From: Plakobranchus ocellatus | Lineage: Eukaryota; Mollusca; Gastropoda; Plakobranchidae | Direction of reading: 5' to 3' | Assembly (NCBI GenBank): GCA_019648995.1 | Contig: BLXT01007636.1 | Span: forward strand, 324,162-352,467 | DNA length: 28,306 nt | Part shown: positions 1 through 13,300 of the stretch, piece after piece | Layout: each line of letters opens with the position of its first letter | Position numbering within the stretch: the stretch's first letter is position 1 | Made by a program: the position numbers and the translations under genes | Notes under the pieces: model-generated | What the model saw: only the letters and a program-made list of their open reading frames with translations | What the model was told of the DNA's origin: nothing | The model's database searches: none

Positions 1-1218
1 TGTAGATTTTGTATGAAAATATTACTATTTTAATTAAAACTTGGCCTGCGACCTCTTCATTTCGTCGATAACTTATGAACATAGAGCCAGATCGGATAAT
101 ATAGCTAGAATCTAGGCCTATCTAAGAAGTCGGGGTGGGAACAAACGAAAAAGCGCCAAAATATTTACGCCCACGACCTCTTCATTTCGTCGGTAGTTTG
201 TAAAGGTAGATTATCAAAGTGGGTCTGGTCCCGGATTAACCCAGTTGGCCAAGAGATTCTTTTTATTGATTCTCATCAAATTCTAGATTCTAGAAAATAG
301 CTCTGTTTGCCTCAGTTTCAGTCCTGTTTTGACCATGATCGATTCAAGTGATGAAGTTTCCAGTTAGATCTAGGTCTCTCTTCTAAATGTAGGTTCTAAT
401 CTAGGCCTAGATCTAGATCATAAAAATCAGCTAGCCTACACATATGACTACAAATTCCCGTCTTACTTTACAGACATGAAGAAAAAGTTTGAAATCCATG
501 TCCTGACATTTTTAGTATCATTAAATTTTGGCCAATAACAAACTAAGCAAACAAACAAAAACAAGTTACAGTGCAAGTCCAACCAAAACACTCAAGTAAC
601 ATTGACAGTCGGACAGGAAATGGGGAAAGATAGCAATAGACCAAAGACCCTTGTACCTGAAAAGATGTATCACTCTCGATCTGAGGCATTTCCAAGAATT
701 TCATTGTCACCCCCCTTTCTTTAACTTCAACACTGGTCAAAGTCCATTCACTGTGGCCTGGAATCTTGTAGATTTTATTTGTAGGCAACAAGATCTTGGC
801 CCTCTCTTGTGTTCTTTGGTCATAAGTTTACACCCTGTGGGTTCAAAGGATCTCGGTTTAGAGACCGGTGAATCTTACTGGCATACTGAGGGTCCGAGAT
901 TAGGATAGCGTAGATCTGCACTAGATCTACTCTAGGTGTAAATCAGAATCAAAGTCAAAGTTGGTCGTAAATCTAACCTAGCCTACATCCTAGATTTATA
1001 TGTAGATCTAGAGATCTAATTTAGATGTAACTCCAGATCTAGATCCAATTTTCTATGTTAGATTTAGATCTAGATATCTAGATTATATTTATAAACGTTG
1101 TTCTTGATCAACTGGATCAGGATTCACAATCTGATATTAGCTTAGTGATATATTCATTTATCATTAGAGTTAAATAGTTCTAGATCTAGGTCTTGTTTTA
1201 TTTTAAAACCAGAGAGTC
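1..1218. other. Upstream region of HADHB: palindrome-rich, no supported gene
   Basis: Holds a 19-bp direct repeat (49-67 and 174-192), many AGATCT and TAGGCCTA palindromes (dense between 908 and 1330, running into intron 1), and a TATAAA-like word at 1090-1095, 124 bp before the ATG. The 5' UTR and promoter of HADHB should lie here, but no core promoter can be assigned with confidence. A possible minus-strand exon at 657-827 is described in the findings. In vertebrates HADHA lies head-to-head with HADHB; I see no HADHA first-exon coding sequence in this stretch. Confidence 0.5.
49..192 (+). repeat. 19-bp direct repeat pair
   Basis: CGACCTCTTCATTTCGTCG occurs at 49-67 and again without mismatch at 174-192, 125 bp apart. 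Similar bases flank each copy (GGCCTG before one and CGCCCA before the other; ATAACTTATGAA after one and GTAGTTTGTAAA after the other). This points to two diverged copies of a longer unit whose ends are not clear. Confidence 0.7.
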
Positions 1219-1330
1219 ATGGCAGGGTTAGCGAAAAGAAAGGTGTTCCATTCCTTTTTAGGTAAGTGGTCAATATTATAAAGATCTATAGATCTAAATT
1301 TAGATCTAGAATCTAGATATATCTAGATCT
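908..1330. repeat. Cluster of AGATCT/TCTAGA palindromic words around HADHB exon 1
   Basis: AGATCT recurs about a dozen times in roughly 420 bp, often chained as AGATCTAGATCT. Exon 1 itself interrupts the cluster. The units are not in a fixed-length tandem array, so this is a degenerate simple-sequence or dispersed-word region rather than a classic satellite. Isolated copies also occur at 365, 408 and 2256. No function is known to me. Confidence 0.6.
1219..1261 (+). CDS. HADHB: HADHB exon 1 (start codon and first part of mitochondrial presequence)
   Basis: Encodes residues 1-14 ([14 protein letters not shown]) plus the first base of codon 15. An in-frame TAA at 1204-1206 bounds the frame upstream, and this is the first in-frame ATG after it. 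The context has G at -3 and G at +4. The donor GTAAGT follows at 1262. The segment is basic and hydrophobic, as at the start of a mitochondrial targeting helix. It is not conserved between species, so the call rests on the start context, the donor and the phase match to exon 2. Confidence 0.8.
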
Positions 1331-4300
1331 ACATCTGTAGGTTGGAACTTGATCTAGAATCTAGATTCTAGCATCAAGATTTAGATGGAAAAGACTGAGG
1401 AGGTCTTTGTAATGATCGCAGGGGCCATCAGGCATTTTTAAAAGGAATTTAAGTCAATTTTTTACTATTCTACTACATAACATCAAGAGATATTTGTTCG
1501 ATGTCAACTGATTTTGGAATTAACACCCCCTACCCAGGTGACTGAGCATCACCCAAGGCATCAAACAATGTCAGCACACACTGTTTGCTGTTCATTCTCT
1601 TAATTAAATAGATCTTTAAATGTGTTTACAATTCATCGAGATTAAAATCTCCTTTTCTTTCTCTGTCCAGAAATCACAGTATCTTTTGTCCCTTATTCTC
1701 TCTTTTTCTCTAGATGCCAAGTTCTTTTCCCACACTAATAGTAATACAATTTTCTATGCCTTCATCTTTAAATGTATACAGTCTGGAACAGACAGTGGTG
1801 GTCATGTTCGTCCACTCAAAAATATAATATATGGCGTAGTGCTTTTATAGAGTGAAATTACAAACAATGGTTTTTTTTTCTCATAGATAGATTAGAAAAT
1901 AGTTGGTGCAAATAAGCAACAGTGGTGTCTTTACAAATGTGGGGCTTTTATAAAGGTAGTTTGGATTATTCAGATAACGATTAAAGTTGCACAAGTTCTT
2001 CATACAATTTTGCAGGTAACCACACTGTTAATGTAGGCCTAGAATTAGAAGTTTTAAAAATCTTTTATAATTTAGGCATTGCCTTGATCTAGTAGTTCAA
2101 AATATCAATTGAAGCTTATAAATATCTAGAAGCCCTACTACAATACATTTTTTATAGCCTAGCTGGGTTCAATCCTATCTAGATTTAGATTTCAATATAT
2201 TTCCACATCCTCAGATCCTATTTCACCATAAAAGTCCAGATGCCTGTTAAGACTCATAGATCTAGATCTCATGTTTGTCTGGAGAAACGGCCCATGAAAT
2301 GCTGATAGACATGGAAATTGAGAATGTTCTTCAAGCCCATTCAGAATCAATGCAGAGCAGTTTAAATCTTCAGTAGGCCTCTAAAGATTTTGTGATAGAT
2401 AGTCTTCACACTCCAGATGCTGGAAACTTTACGGAATTTAACTTTTAAATGAAAATGAATCATAAAAGTTGAATAAAGTTTTAAAATTGATGCATTCATT
2501 TACTCATCACTGATTCAGGTTGTATGAGGTGTGTGAGCACAGCACCAGTACACAATGCCACTGCTGCTGCAGCTTCACAGCCTAGTGAGTAATATATATG
2601 ACAGAAAAACCTAATAATATAATTCAATAGAAGATGTAGTAGTATTTTAAAGTTTACAACAAATTTGAAATTGACATGTTAACATTTTAACTTAGAATAA
2701 TTTAAGCATAATATTAATGGTTCTATGAAGTGCAGAAAGAGAGACTAGAAATATATCATTATGCTGTGTTTTTATATTTTTTTCATTTTATGATTTAGGC
2801 CTAGTTTTATATTTCAAATTGCATTTTTGTTTTAATTTTAAAATGTCATGTCTTGATGTTGAAGTTTTTGCTTCATCTTAGAAAGTATTTTAGAGGTACT
2901 TGTCAAGACCTATGATATTTGTGCTCTCCTAAGTAGTGTTTTTTTTTTTCTTTTTATTGAAGCAATTTAATACTGTTGTAAGATAAGCCTATATTGCACT
3001 CCATTTATAAAATGTTTGGTTCTTGATAGCCTCTTTTAGCTTTATGCCAAAAACAATCTCATGTGTGCAAATCGCGGTATTTTATGCCAGTCTTTGCCTT
3101 AAATCTTGTCTTTCTCAGAACCCAGGACCTTGAGCAGACCAAATGTTCGCAATATTGTGCTTGTAGAGGGTGTTCGAACACCTTTCCTGCAATCTGGAAC
3201 TCAATATAAAAATCTTATGCCACATGATCTGGCCCGCCATGCTATAAAGTAGGTTACCAAGTCTCATATGAAACTATGATTAAAACAAAAAATTAGATGA
3301 AAACTTAATTGAAGGCTAAGATACCCTTGTTTTTTTTAACAATGCAGTCACAACTTTTACCACTTGTGTAGTGAGGCCACAAATGAGATACTTTGCAGAA
3401 AAATCAACTGTGGAGAATAGGTTTTTTATAAATCTTCCCATTTAAAAAACGAAAGAGAAAAAGTGCATATTTAGATTTCAGATATAATGTATATGTCAAA
3501 CAGTAAACCAGTAAATTCTTCCAAAGGTTCTTAGTCTTAAAGAATTTCGATGTCATATATAACATTGAGAATTCTTAGCTCTGTACATTTGTGTTTGTTT
3601 AGCAGTCTGAAAAAGATCATTCTGGCAGTACTTTTGTATTTGGCCCTTTTAAAGTCAAATTAAAATCTACTTTAACATGATTTTACTGTTTAAGTTTCAC
3701 AACTTTGGTTCTAATAAGATATCAAAGATTGAAATTTCAATTGCATACATATGGAATATATAGAGGGGAATAGACATCTCAACATGCACATCTGGTAGTT
3801 TTGAAATGTTTTCTCAAATATCTTTGGTTTTATGATGGGGCTGCTTTTCTTCTTTTCATGATTATGCACCATCTTGTAAAATTTATTATAATATCTAATA
3901 GTGAAAGTCACAGACTGCAGTTTATTTTTTGTTGTATTTTTTCTTCTTTAACAGAGGTTTAATTGAAAGGACAGACATTCCAAAAGGTAAAGCATGAGGT
4001 TTGGTTATTGCTGTATTTTTTTAACGGATCTTTCATCTTTTTGCTTTTCTTTTTTTTTTCTCTTCCTCGCTTTGCCCCCAGTGTGAATTTTATAACATAG
4101 ATGATATTTTCAAATAATTTTTTTTTTAAACTAAATCTTAAATATTTTTAATGTGAATTGTGGAAAAAAAAATGTAATAAATTGACAAAGACTCATTTAA
4201 CGAAAATATATTTTGAAAGACTAACTATGATGATGGCTCATAAAGAATTATTTGAAAACAACTGATAAGCCAATTGATAATTTTTTTTTTCTAAGATTTT

Positions 4301-7300
4301 TTTTTTAAATCATTTTGGTTCATTTTGTTCAAAGTGGTTTTTTTTTCTTTCAGTTTCAGAACATGTACCATCAAAACTCAAAATTATAACATTTTATATA
4401 TATATGCAAGACAACTGAAAAACAAATCCAGATACCATACTGCACTCACGCCTCAATTGAATTGAAACTCTTTGGTTCTAATTTATTTATTGATACATTT
4501 TTACTCTGTAAAGATGCTGTGGACTATATTGTTTTTGGAACTGTTATCATGGAAGTGAAAACAAGTAACATTGCTCGAGAGGTATGAAATTATGAATACT
4601 GTGTTCAAGGTTTATCCATAAGTGTCGACTTTCTTTTCTTTTTAAGCAAAAATGTGTAGTTGCACCACAGAAGCGATCTATGTTTTGCCGTACGACTTTT
4701 AAGACTAGACTTTCAAAATTTTTGCATTCATGATAAGTTAACATTTTTTTTTTTTACAACAAAGTTATTTATGTATGCAGAGGCATAATATCAATGAGAG
4801 TGGCTTTCAAAAAAATCTTTTTATGCTGAACTAAGCCCAAATTCTTTTTTTTTTCCTCAAATCTGCAAAACTCCTCATTGAGAAGAGGAACTACACCATA
4901 TACTGTATGTCATTATTGTTTCTGTGGCAAAAGTAAAGCAAAATCTATGAATCTTGAAAGTTGAAGATTGATATGTATATATTTTAAACATCAAGTTGAA
5001 CAATATGCCCATTTTTTCCCCTTTCTTTTTAAAACTATGTTGCATTATTAACCTTAAATTCAAGCCTCTTAAAATTGGGCTGGACCCTCGTGAATCTTGA
5101 TAATATGAATTCCAATAAAAAAAAAATAAGATTTCTATGTCCATTAAATAACTCCAGCTACAACACTTGGCATACATGCTAGCAACCTATTTCTGAACAT
5201 GTGTGGAAAATGTTATGGTTTGTAAATAACTTGACATTTTGTTGCTCCTTCAATAAATCTGTATTTCCATTGATTTTACCTGTGTAATGATGACCAGAAA
5301 ATGTTCATTTTTAAAATCTGTTTTCTTAATGTCAATGACAAAACCGCTTCAATAAATGTCCCTTCTTTGTTTTTTTTTTTTGTTTTGTTTTTAAAAACAA
5401 CAGGCAGCTTTAGGGGCTGGTTTTTCTCAAAAGATCCCAGCACATACTGTAGCTCAGGCTTGCATCTCTTCCAATCAAGCTATCACATCTGGTTTGTACT
5501 CTTGCAGTTGCATATATTTAAGCACAGATGTATGTTTCAGTAAAAATTAATTCTCCTTAGTTGTAGTAGCTAGCTCAATCTATGACATGGAACATTAATT
5601 TTTCGGATGCAAATATTTTACTGCTCAGTCTGGCCTAGTCTTTGGAATGACATATACTCTAACTGTATAAGTCAGTGTTGCAGCAAAAATTTAAGAAGCC
5701 AAAAACATATTACATTTTTTAAAAAGGTGCGTTGCCTTTTATTTCAAGGTGTTGATGTTGAAAATGTCTTATTAACAGAATGTTTGAAATGCATAGATTT
5801 ACAAATTTTGGCTAAGTATTTTCTGTACCCATAAGTATGGGGGGGAAAGACTCTTATTTTTTATTGTATGTGATAAAAATTGAGTCTTCATAATTATTTT
5901 AAATCATTGATAGCAAACATTTTTCTAAAATAAGGGAAGGGTACCAAACATGTGTTTCTGCTTTCAATAAACTGTCAATTTCTCATATGTCCCCCTTTCA
6001 TTTTTTAAGCTTATAAGCATAAATGATTCTCAAAGCCTATGTTATGGATGCTTCAAATTTTGAAGAAATAAAGTAATACTGTTTTGGAGGATCCAATGCC
6101 GCTGCACAAATCATTCATAAACTTAAGCATTCATATTCATTTTTTTGACCTCCTTCACCAGTAGCTATGGATATTGCGTAACTGTTGTGGTGTTTTGAAT
6201 GAATGTCACAAGGGGGAAAAAAATTAAATTGTGGACTTAACATTTGAAAAACATCATTGTCATTTCAAATTTCATTAAAATTATGCAACAAAGACAATAA
6301 TTTGTCTAAAAAATTATATTCACTTTAGCATCCTGAAACGTATTCACTTTAAAATTTGAGCAAAGCCTTCAAGTTACTTTTGGCTTTTTTTGGACTTGTT
6401 CCATTTTACAAAAAGTCTCAATAAATTAAACTGCTCACATAACTACTCAATATTGATTGCTGAGCTAGCTGAAGAGAGAAGAGGAATATTTCAAATCATC
6501 AAACTATGAATAAAGCACAGAAGCTTCGCTTGAATTGTACAAATAAAATATTTAGTGGGACATCTGTGAACCTAGAGCAGTAGAAACAACTAAGTCTCTT
6601 ATGATGAAATCTCTGCTTTTCATTGCTTTATTGCGAAGCCAAAATTCCGGATTTTTCAACTGATAAGCACTGAGTAGAAAAGCTAAGCAAGAGTGCAACC
6701 AAGCTCCTTCACTTTGCCTGTCAGCAGCGATTAGTCTCTGTGGCCATGGTGTCATATGATGTGCACTATGTGATCATCCCAACATTCCAAATTAAAAACC
6801 AAATGGCTGTGTCAGACAATAATTGAGTCTCTCTTATGGTTCTCTTACTATAATAATTTAGTAAACAGTATTTTGATGGCAGGCATATCAAACCTCTGAA
6901 GTTCCTATTTGCAAAACAGGCACTTCATAGATTTGATGTATCAGCCATTGATATTAATCTTAAGTGGCGCAAAGATATTGGGTTATTTAAATTTCCTGGA
7001 ACAGTTTAGAGTTTTTTTTTCTTCTTTTTTTTTAAGATATTAGTTTTACATGCCTCAATTAGATTTTTCTACAAAAAAGCCATTTTATTCAGGATTAACT
7101 ATACAATCGTTTTCAATCATATATCTGATTATCCTTGAAGAAGATTATTTGCAAAAACAATTTTTTGAGACAGTATCAAGTGAGAGGCATTGATGTATTT
7201 CATATTTCCCCCTCGTTCCTTCTTTTATTCTTAGGCATTGGGCTTATTGCTGCTGGCCAATGTGAGGCAGTGGTTGCAGGTGGTGTTGAATTCATGTCTG

Positions 7301-10300
7301 ATGTTCCAATCCGCCATAGTCGCAAGATGCGCAGTATCATGATGTCTTCTACCAAAGCAAAAACACTGCCTGCTAAGCTCAGTCTCTTAGGTCAGGCTCT
7401 CAGTCCATCAGCCTGGACTCCTGAGCTGCCAGCAGTTGCAGAGTTCTCAACAAACGAAACAATGGGTCATGCTGGTGACAGACTGGCAGCTGCATTTCAA
7501 ATTTCGAGACGTGAGCAGGTAAATTATATATGAGGCATTCTCAAAAGTTGGTCCATGAAATGGGGACATGGAGATGACAAAAAAACACACTAAATCCATT
7601 TCAAAATATGCACACTATACAAAGAAATAACTCAACTTTACAATTTTAAAAAGAAAGAGATAAAATAAATCACCTATGAAAAAGTTTTTGAGGTTTATGT
7701 TCACTATTTCAACCAGTCCTGGATATAACAATTCACAACAAAATCCTTCTCTGGTGCCTAAAGTGCACAATTTTCTGGATATGGATATGTTTGGTTGGTT
7801 TAGAAAACATTTTCTATTAAATCTAGGCAAAGTCCGAGGGCTTTCACTCAATGACTTTGATAGGAAAAGCATATTTATGTTGTAATATGTTATGTCTGAG
7901 GCAGTGCAGTGTAAAAAACGTTGTCATTTTTTTTTAATTTGCTGAATATTTTATTGAAAAGCCCTTAAATTTCATCTTGTTTAGATAAATCTGTCATAAA
8001 CAGTTATAACAGTTTTGACTCGTTGCTTTTAAGGGAAATAAGAAAAAATATCAGTACCGGGACATAACATTCACAAGCAAAATTAGGAGTTAGAAGAACA
8101 CACATACTTAAGAAATAAGTTACAGTTTGACAGGCAGCTTTTATTATGCAACATTTTGTGATCTTCCATGTTTAGGAACATTTCAAAAGGTCCCCATTGA
8201 TATTTTTCAACAAAGTCATATGATCACTCAAAACACAAAAAATTTAAAAAAAAACTGACAGCAGCGTAAAAAACAAGGCTAGAAATTATTCGTTTGAGAC
8301 GCACATCTATTATATCTATATTATCGGGGCTGAAACTTTGAAATTTGATTCTGATTGAATTTTTATTGAGATTTTAAAACGTAGAAAGAAAGGTTTACTT
8401 TGAAATAATGAAAATATGAGCACTTCTTTGTTGTGAAAGTCATGACGTTATGTTCACCACACACCCACGTTTATAAGTCTAGATCTGGGAATCTAGTTTG
8501 TATACCTTTGCTTACCCAAAAAGGATTTTTAAGTTTCTTCCATTTAAATGTACTCTTAGTATAGGATATGTTTTTTATACATACAACAATCAAAATTTGT
8601 TCTTTCAATTTGGACATAACATTCACAACACAATAGATGTTGTGAGATTCCTTTTTTTTTCATGTGAAATAATTTTAGATGGCTGCTCAGCTTCAAAGTG
8701 AATCAAGATTAAGAACAATGAGACATCATGCTCATGTAGTAGCTACGTTGTTCGTTACAGCTGTAATCCTACTTAATGGGGCTTAAACTGCAGTCGGACA
8801 TAACATTTTAAAATAGAGTTTCCCAGACATAACGCTTCTACAAAACTTCACAATAATAGGTTTACCAGCTGGTATTTGAAAATTGCCATGGCTCATTTTC
8901 TGATGTTTTGGTTTTCAAATATAAAATTAAATTCTGTACTGAATTCAGCGATAGAAAAGTTTATGATGATGTGAAAATGCTATAAACTTTTGTCATGAGT
9001 GGACATAACAGATTAACAACAATCAACAAATGAATTAAATTCTACAGAATTTCTCCATTAAAATATCTCTTTTTAAAAAAATGAAGCAGACTCAGTGTTA
9101 AACAAAATAATGAGAACTCGTGATTTCATTCGTATTTTTAGATCTAACACTTTCACAACAAGAGTTCTGTCTGGTAGATCTACATTTAATTAGCTGGTAT
9201 TTAATTATTAAAAAAACGAATCCACCTCATTTTTTGCACAAAGGTCGATCATTGACACCATGACCCTCCAACATCACCAGATTTGATGTATTTGAGTTGA
9301 AAATAGGGTTAATTCATAAAGGGAAGAAGGCTCCCTAAAGTGTCCACTCTTTATCATTGAGAAAAGACGATTTTTCAACATAAAACATTGAACTTTTCAA
9401 AAACGTGTCACATGAAACGGGTTTAACCATTTAGATTATCTCTTAAACCATTTTCCTTCATGGAAACAGTTTTGATTCATAAAAAGACAAGAACTACAGT
9501 ATATGCATGTTTTTTTTTATTGAAAAGACCATAAGATGTAATGGACTAACACTAGTGCACTTATTCAAAGATTGCTGGAGTGATTTTTTTTTTTTTTTTT
9601 GAAAGGATATGCGGGACGATCAAATACAGAATATTAGAAAACTCACATAATAATTTTCTCCCGATGCAGAACATGTTTTCTTATATTACAGCACGTGTTT
9701 CAATTTTGGCAATTAAATAGTAACATTACAGAAATGTTTCTTTTGTAGGATGAATTTGCTCTGAGATCACACACATTTGCTCATGAGGCAACTGAGAAAG
9801 GACTGCTGAGTGACCGACTTGACTACAAAGTTCCAGGTTTATTTTACTGATTTTTATTATAATCATAGGTATTGTAATTGTACAATCTTCCGCTCCACAT
9901 TTAAATTGATGGTTTGAACATCAGCCTATGTTAAAGGCAGTAGTGTGAGGAGAGTATTGCAGACTTTTCAGAAAAAATGTATCTATTCACAAGTGTTATT
10001 TTACACTTTATCCATTGTGTAATTCCCTCCTGCCCACAATGGATTATTGCTCTAAGTTTTGTACCAATTTTGCCCACATGATTAGCCCAAGGGTAATAAA
10101 TTTTGCAAATTTTAAGCATTTTCAATTCCATGATCATTTCTTGTGAAGCTCCACTTGTTCTTGATATTTGATAGGTAATTTATGAAAATTATGTTTTAAA
10201 AAATGTTTGCTTTTAGCCAGGGTTAAAATAAATTAAGAGCTGTTATGCCTACATGGAAAATGTATTTATTTTTGCTAATCAACTGTGTGAAAGAAATTTA

Positions 10301-13300
10301 AAGGAAAAGTAAACATTTATGAATTCTTTATTGTTTTGTTTTGGGGGGGGACAGTCGTTTGAGTTTACAACACGAACAACAGTTTTCTTGCTTGTCTAAC
10401 TTTACAGAAGTACAATGAACGGAAAGTTTTCAAGTACTTGTACCAAGCTCATTTAACCCCCCCAAATAAAAAAAAAAATCATCTTTCAAGCAGAATGTAA
10501 AGAACCTGCTGTTACGTAAAAAGTTTAGAAATTACCTTTTTGGTTTTTTTTTAAATATTTGAAGTCTGTATTCATGAAATATAATTTTAAGTCTTATCAC
10601 TCCATGAATTGATTTTGTGAGGGTTTTGATACTGAGAGAAAAGAGGAATAACTTTCAAGATCATGATGTTACACCATCAAAGTTAATCATTCCTTTAACT
10701 TTCCATTTAAAGATTTTAATGAAAATTTATAAGTGAGGACTGGTGTCAGCAGTGTTTTAATATTATGCATTTTTCAAATTAATTTTTAATCCGCTTTATT
10801 GAAGAAAAAAGATCTAATGTTTTTATTTTCAAAGTTAAGTGTAGCAAAACTTATTTAAGGAAAAGATTTTAGATTAAAGAAGAAAATCAGCTTTGCCATA
10901 TTTGTAAACAGTAATGAAAATACAATATATTTTTTTGAGGATGAATAAGCTTAAGATTAAGAGGTTAAAGTACATTCTGAAAGTCACAAATATCTGTGGT
11001 TCTAATATTGTAGGTGTGGCAAAAACAGTGACAAGAGACAATGGTATTCGACCATCCAGTATGGAACAAATGGCTAAATTGAAACCTGCCTTCATCAAAC
11101 CTCATGGAACTGTTACTGCGGCCAATGCATCTTTCCTGGTGAGCTGATATTTGACTTGATGATTGCAGTGTGCTGTTTGATGTTTGGATGTGAAAGCAAA
11201 CAGAAATTGGTGCACATGAGCATGAGTGTATTTGTGTTTTGAGCTTAAATTTTTTTTCTTTTGAAGAAAGACATGTGTATGAGAAGAAATTGACAAATCT
11301 GGCTTGTTTTCTTAAAATAGCATATATCCGTTTTTCTAAAGGGGAGGGGGGGGCAGGATAAAGCGTCAGGAATTTCAACTGCAAATTAACACAATGTTTA
11401 CAGAACCATTTTTTACAATTTTTTATGCACATCTGTAATGTATGGCCATTATTTAGGTTTAAATGCTACACCTTTTTTTTTTTGTAATTGTGATTAGATC
11501 ATAGATTTTTACAAACAAGGCAGTGAATATAACAATGTCATACTGCCTTTCATAAAAAATGCTTCAGTATGCTTTTTTTTTTTCAAGACTTGAATAAAAC
11601 ATCAATGTCAGAGACACTTTTTCTAGTAAATAAAAACAAATTGATAGATGATATTCTGAGAACAAAATTTAATGGATATATGTTTTTTCAGTAGACAGCT
11701 CGAGCAAAATTTCTGGACATTTGCAAAGTGGCTGCAACTTATGTTATATTTCTGTGCAATGAATAAAATGTTAAATACAGATATTTAATTTATTTCATTT
11801 TTTTAATTTGATTTTTTCCCTATTATAAGTAGGTACCCAAAACCAGCCATCAGTGGCACTGAAGACTAAATTTTCATTGGAAATCCTAACTTTCAATTCG
11901 TGGATGTCTTTTTGTTTCATCTTTAATGTTTATAAACTGGACATGAAAGTAAAGATCTGTTCTTCCTGCACACGTACATTATTGTTTTATTTGAATCTGT
12001 GGATTATTATTTTTTTCTTATTCAAATTTTTCAAAATTGACCCTCGAAACATGATTTACAGTGGCTGTGAGCATGAGAAGTCACCCCCCCTCCCCCCTTT
12101 TTAAGCTTGCATATCTTTTGTGCTATGCTTTTTTGCTGACCCACTTTTGGCTTGGTTGAACGCTCAAGAAATTGAGCTTTATGTTTGTATAACTTTCATT
12201 TGGTTCAAAAGGGTATAGGGTATTATAATTCTATTTTCTTTTGCATTTTTTGTACAAAATTGGAGGATTTTGTTACAGAAGCATACCAAAGTTATATCAT
12301 AAGTAAGTTCATCCATTTTTTCTAAAACATCTTAAAGTTCAAAACTAATCGCTAGGATGGCGCCAACTACATTTGCAATTATGTTGACCCCTCTATGTCT
12401 ATCTTTTTCTAGTCCTGTCTGGTAGGGTGGGCCAGGCCTAGGCCTGGTCATACGGCTAAGCTCAAATAGTTGTCAAAGGATTGGTATTTTTGACATGCAG
12501 AATGGAAATGGATGAATCAGAAAGGCTTTTATATTTTTATGACCTAATTTTTTATTTTGAGAAAGTAGAAATTAATTTGAATAATTAGTCTTACTAGATG
12601 GATCTGTATAGCACTAGTGATTTTGAATGAGCTAGAGATCTAATTCTAAACACCTGATGCAAGGAGAGCAGTCACTTGAACAGTCTGTCTATTTTTTATT
12701 GTGTGCTCTAGGGAGAAAAAGAATGGTTCAAATGAAATTTGAAAAGCTTATCAGCTTATGGTTGTTAAGAATTTTTTATTTGTGCATGATAATGTTTTGG
12801 GGAGTTTAATTTTGCTTTAAAAATTGCTCACCTTGCTAAAAGGCTGAGTCTTTCTAGCGTCGGTCTGTCTCTTGAGGTGAATGGTGGTCAAGTCCATTTT
12901 GGCTCTGCGAAAACAAGAATAATAGGATACAAGCATATAAACAAAATGGTTGCCTAGAAGATTTTACAAAAAAGTTTTTTCAGGTTTTTAAATTGAGCTT
13001 TACTTTAGTTGATCATACAAGTATTTACTATGCTATTAAGGCTATAAAGATTGGTTTCTAGCAAGAGAATTTATTATGATGAAAGCTGATCACCTTTGAA
13101 CGTCACTTTTAGCATGCCTAATTGTGTGCATAAGCCAAAAAAAAACCAAAAAAAAAACACTTTCTCCTGTCTGGACTAATCTTTGCTATACATTATATTT
13201 AGTTAATTATATTAAGTATTGCATGGGTCTAGTCCAGTGTCAAATGAAAATAAATAAATAGGCTGCCCCATGCCATTTGTTTGCACTCAGTTGTCATTGC

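Noticed and set aside
6552..6755. Minus-strand open frame in intron 6
   Set aside because: Composition is fairly protein-like, but no motif, start context or splice structure supports a gene.
10965..11432. 155-codon minus-strand frame over exon 9
   Set aside because: It is the shadow of HADHB exon 9 and its flanking intron; the product has no family resemblance.
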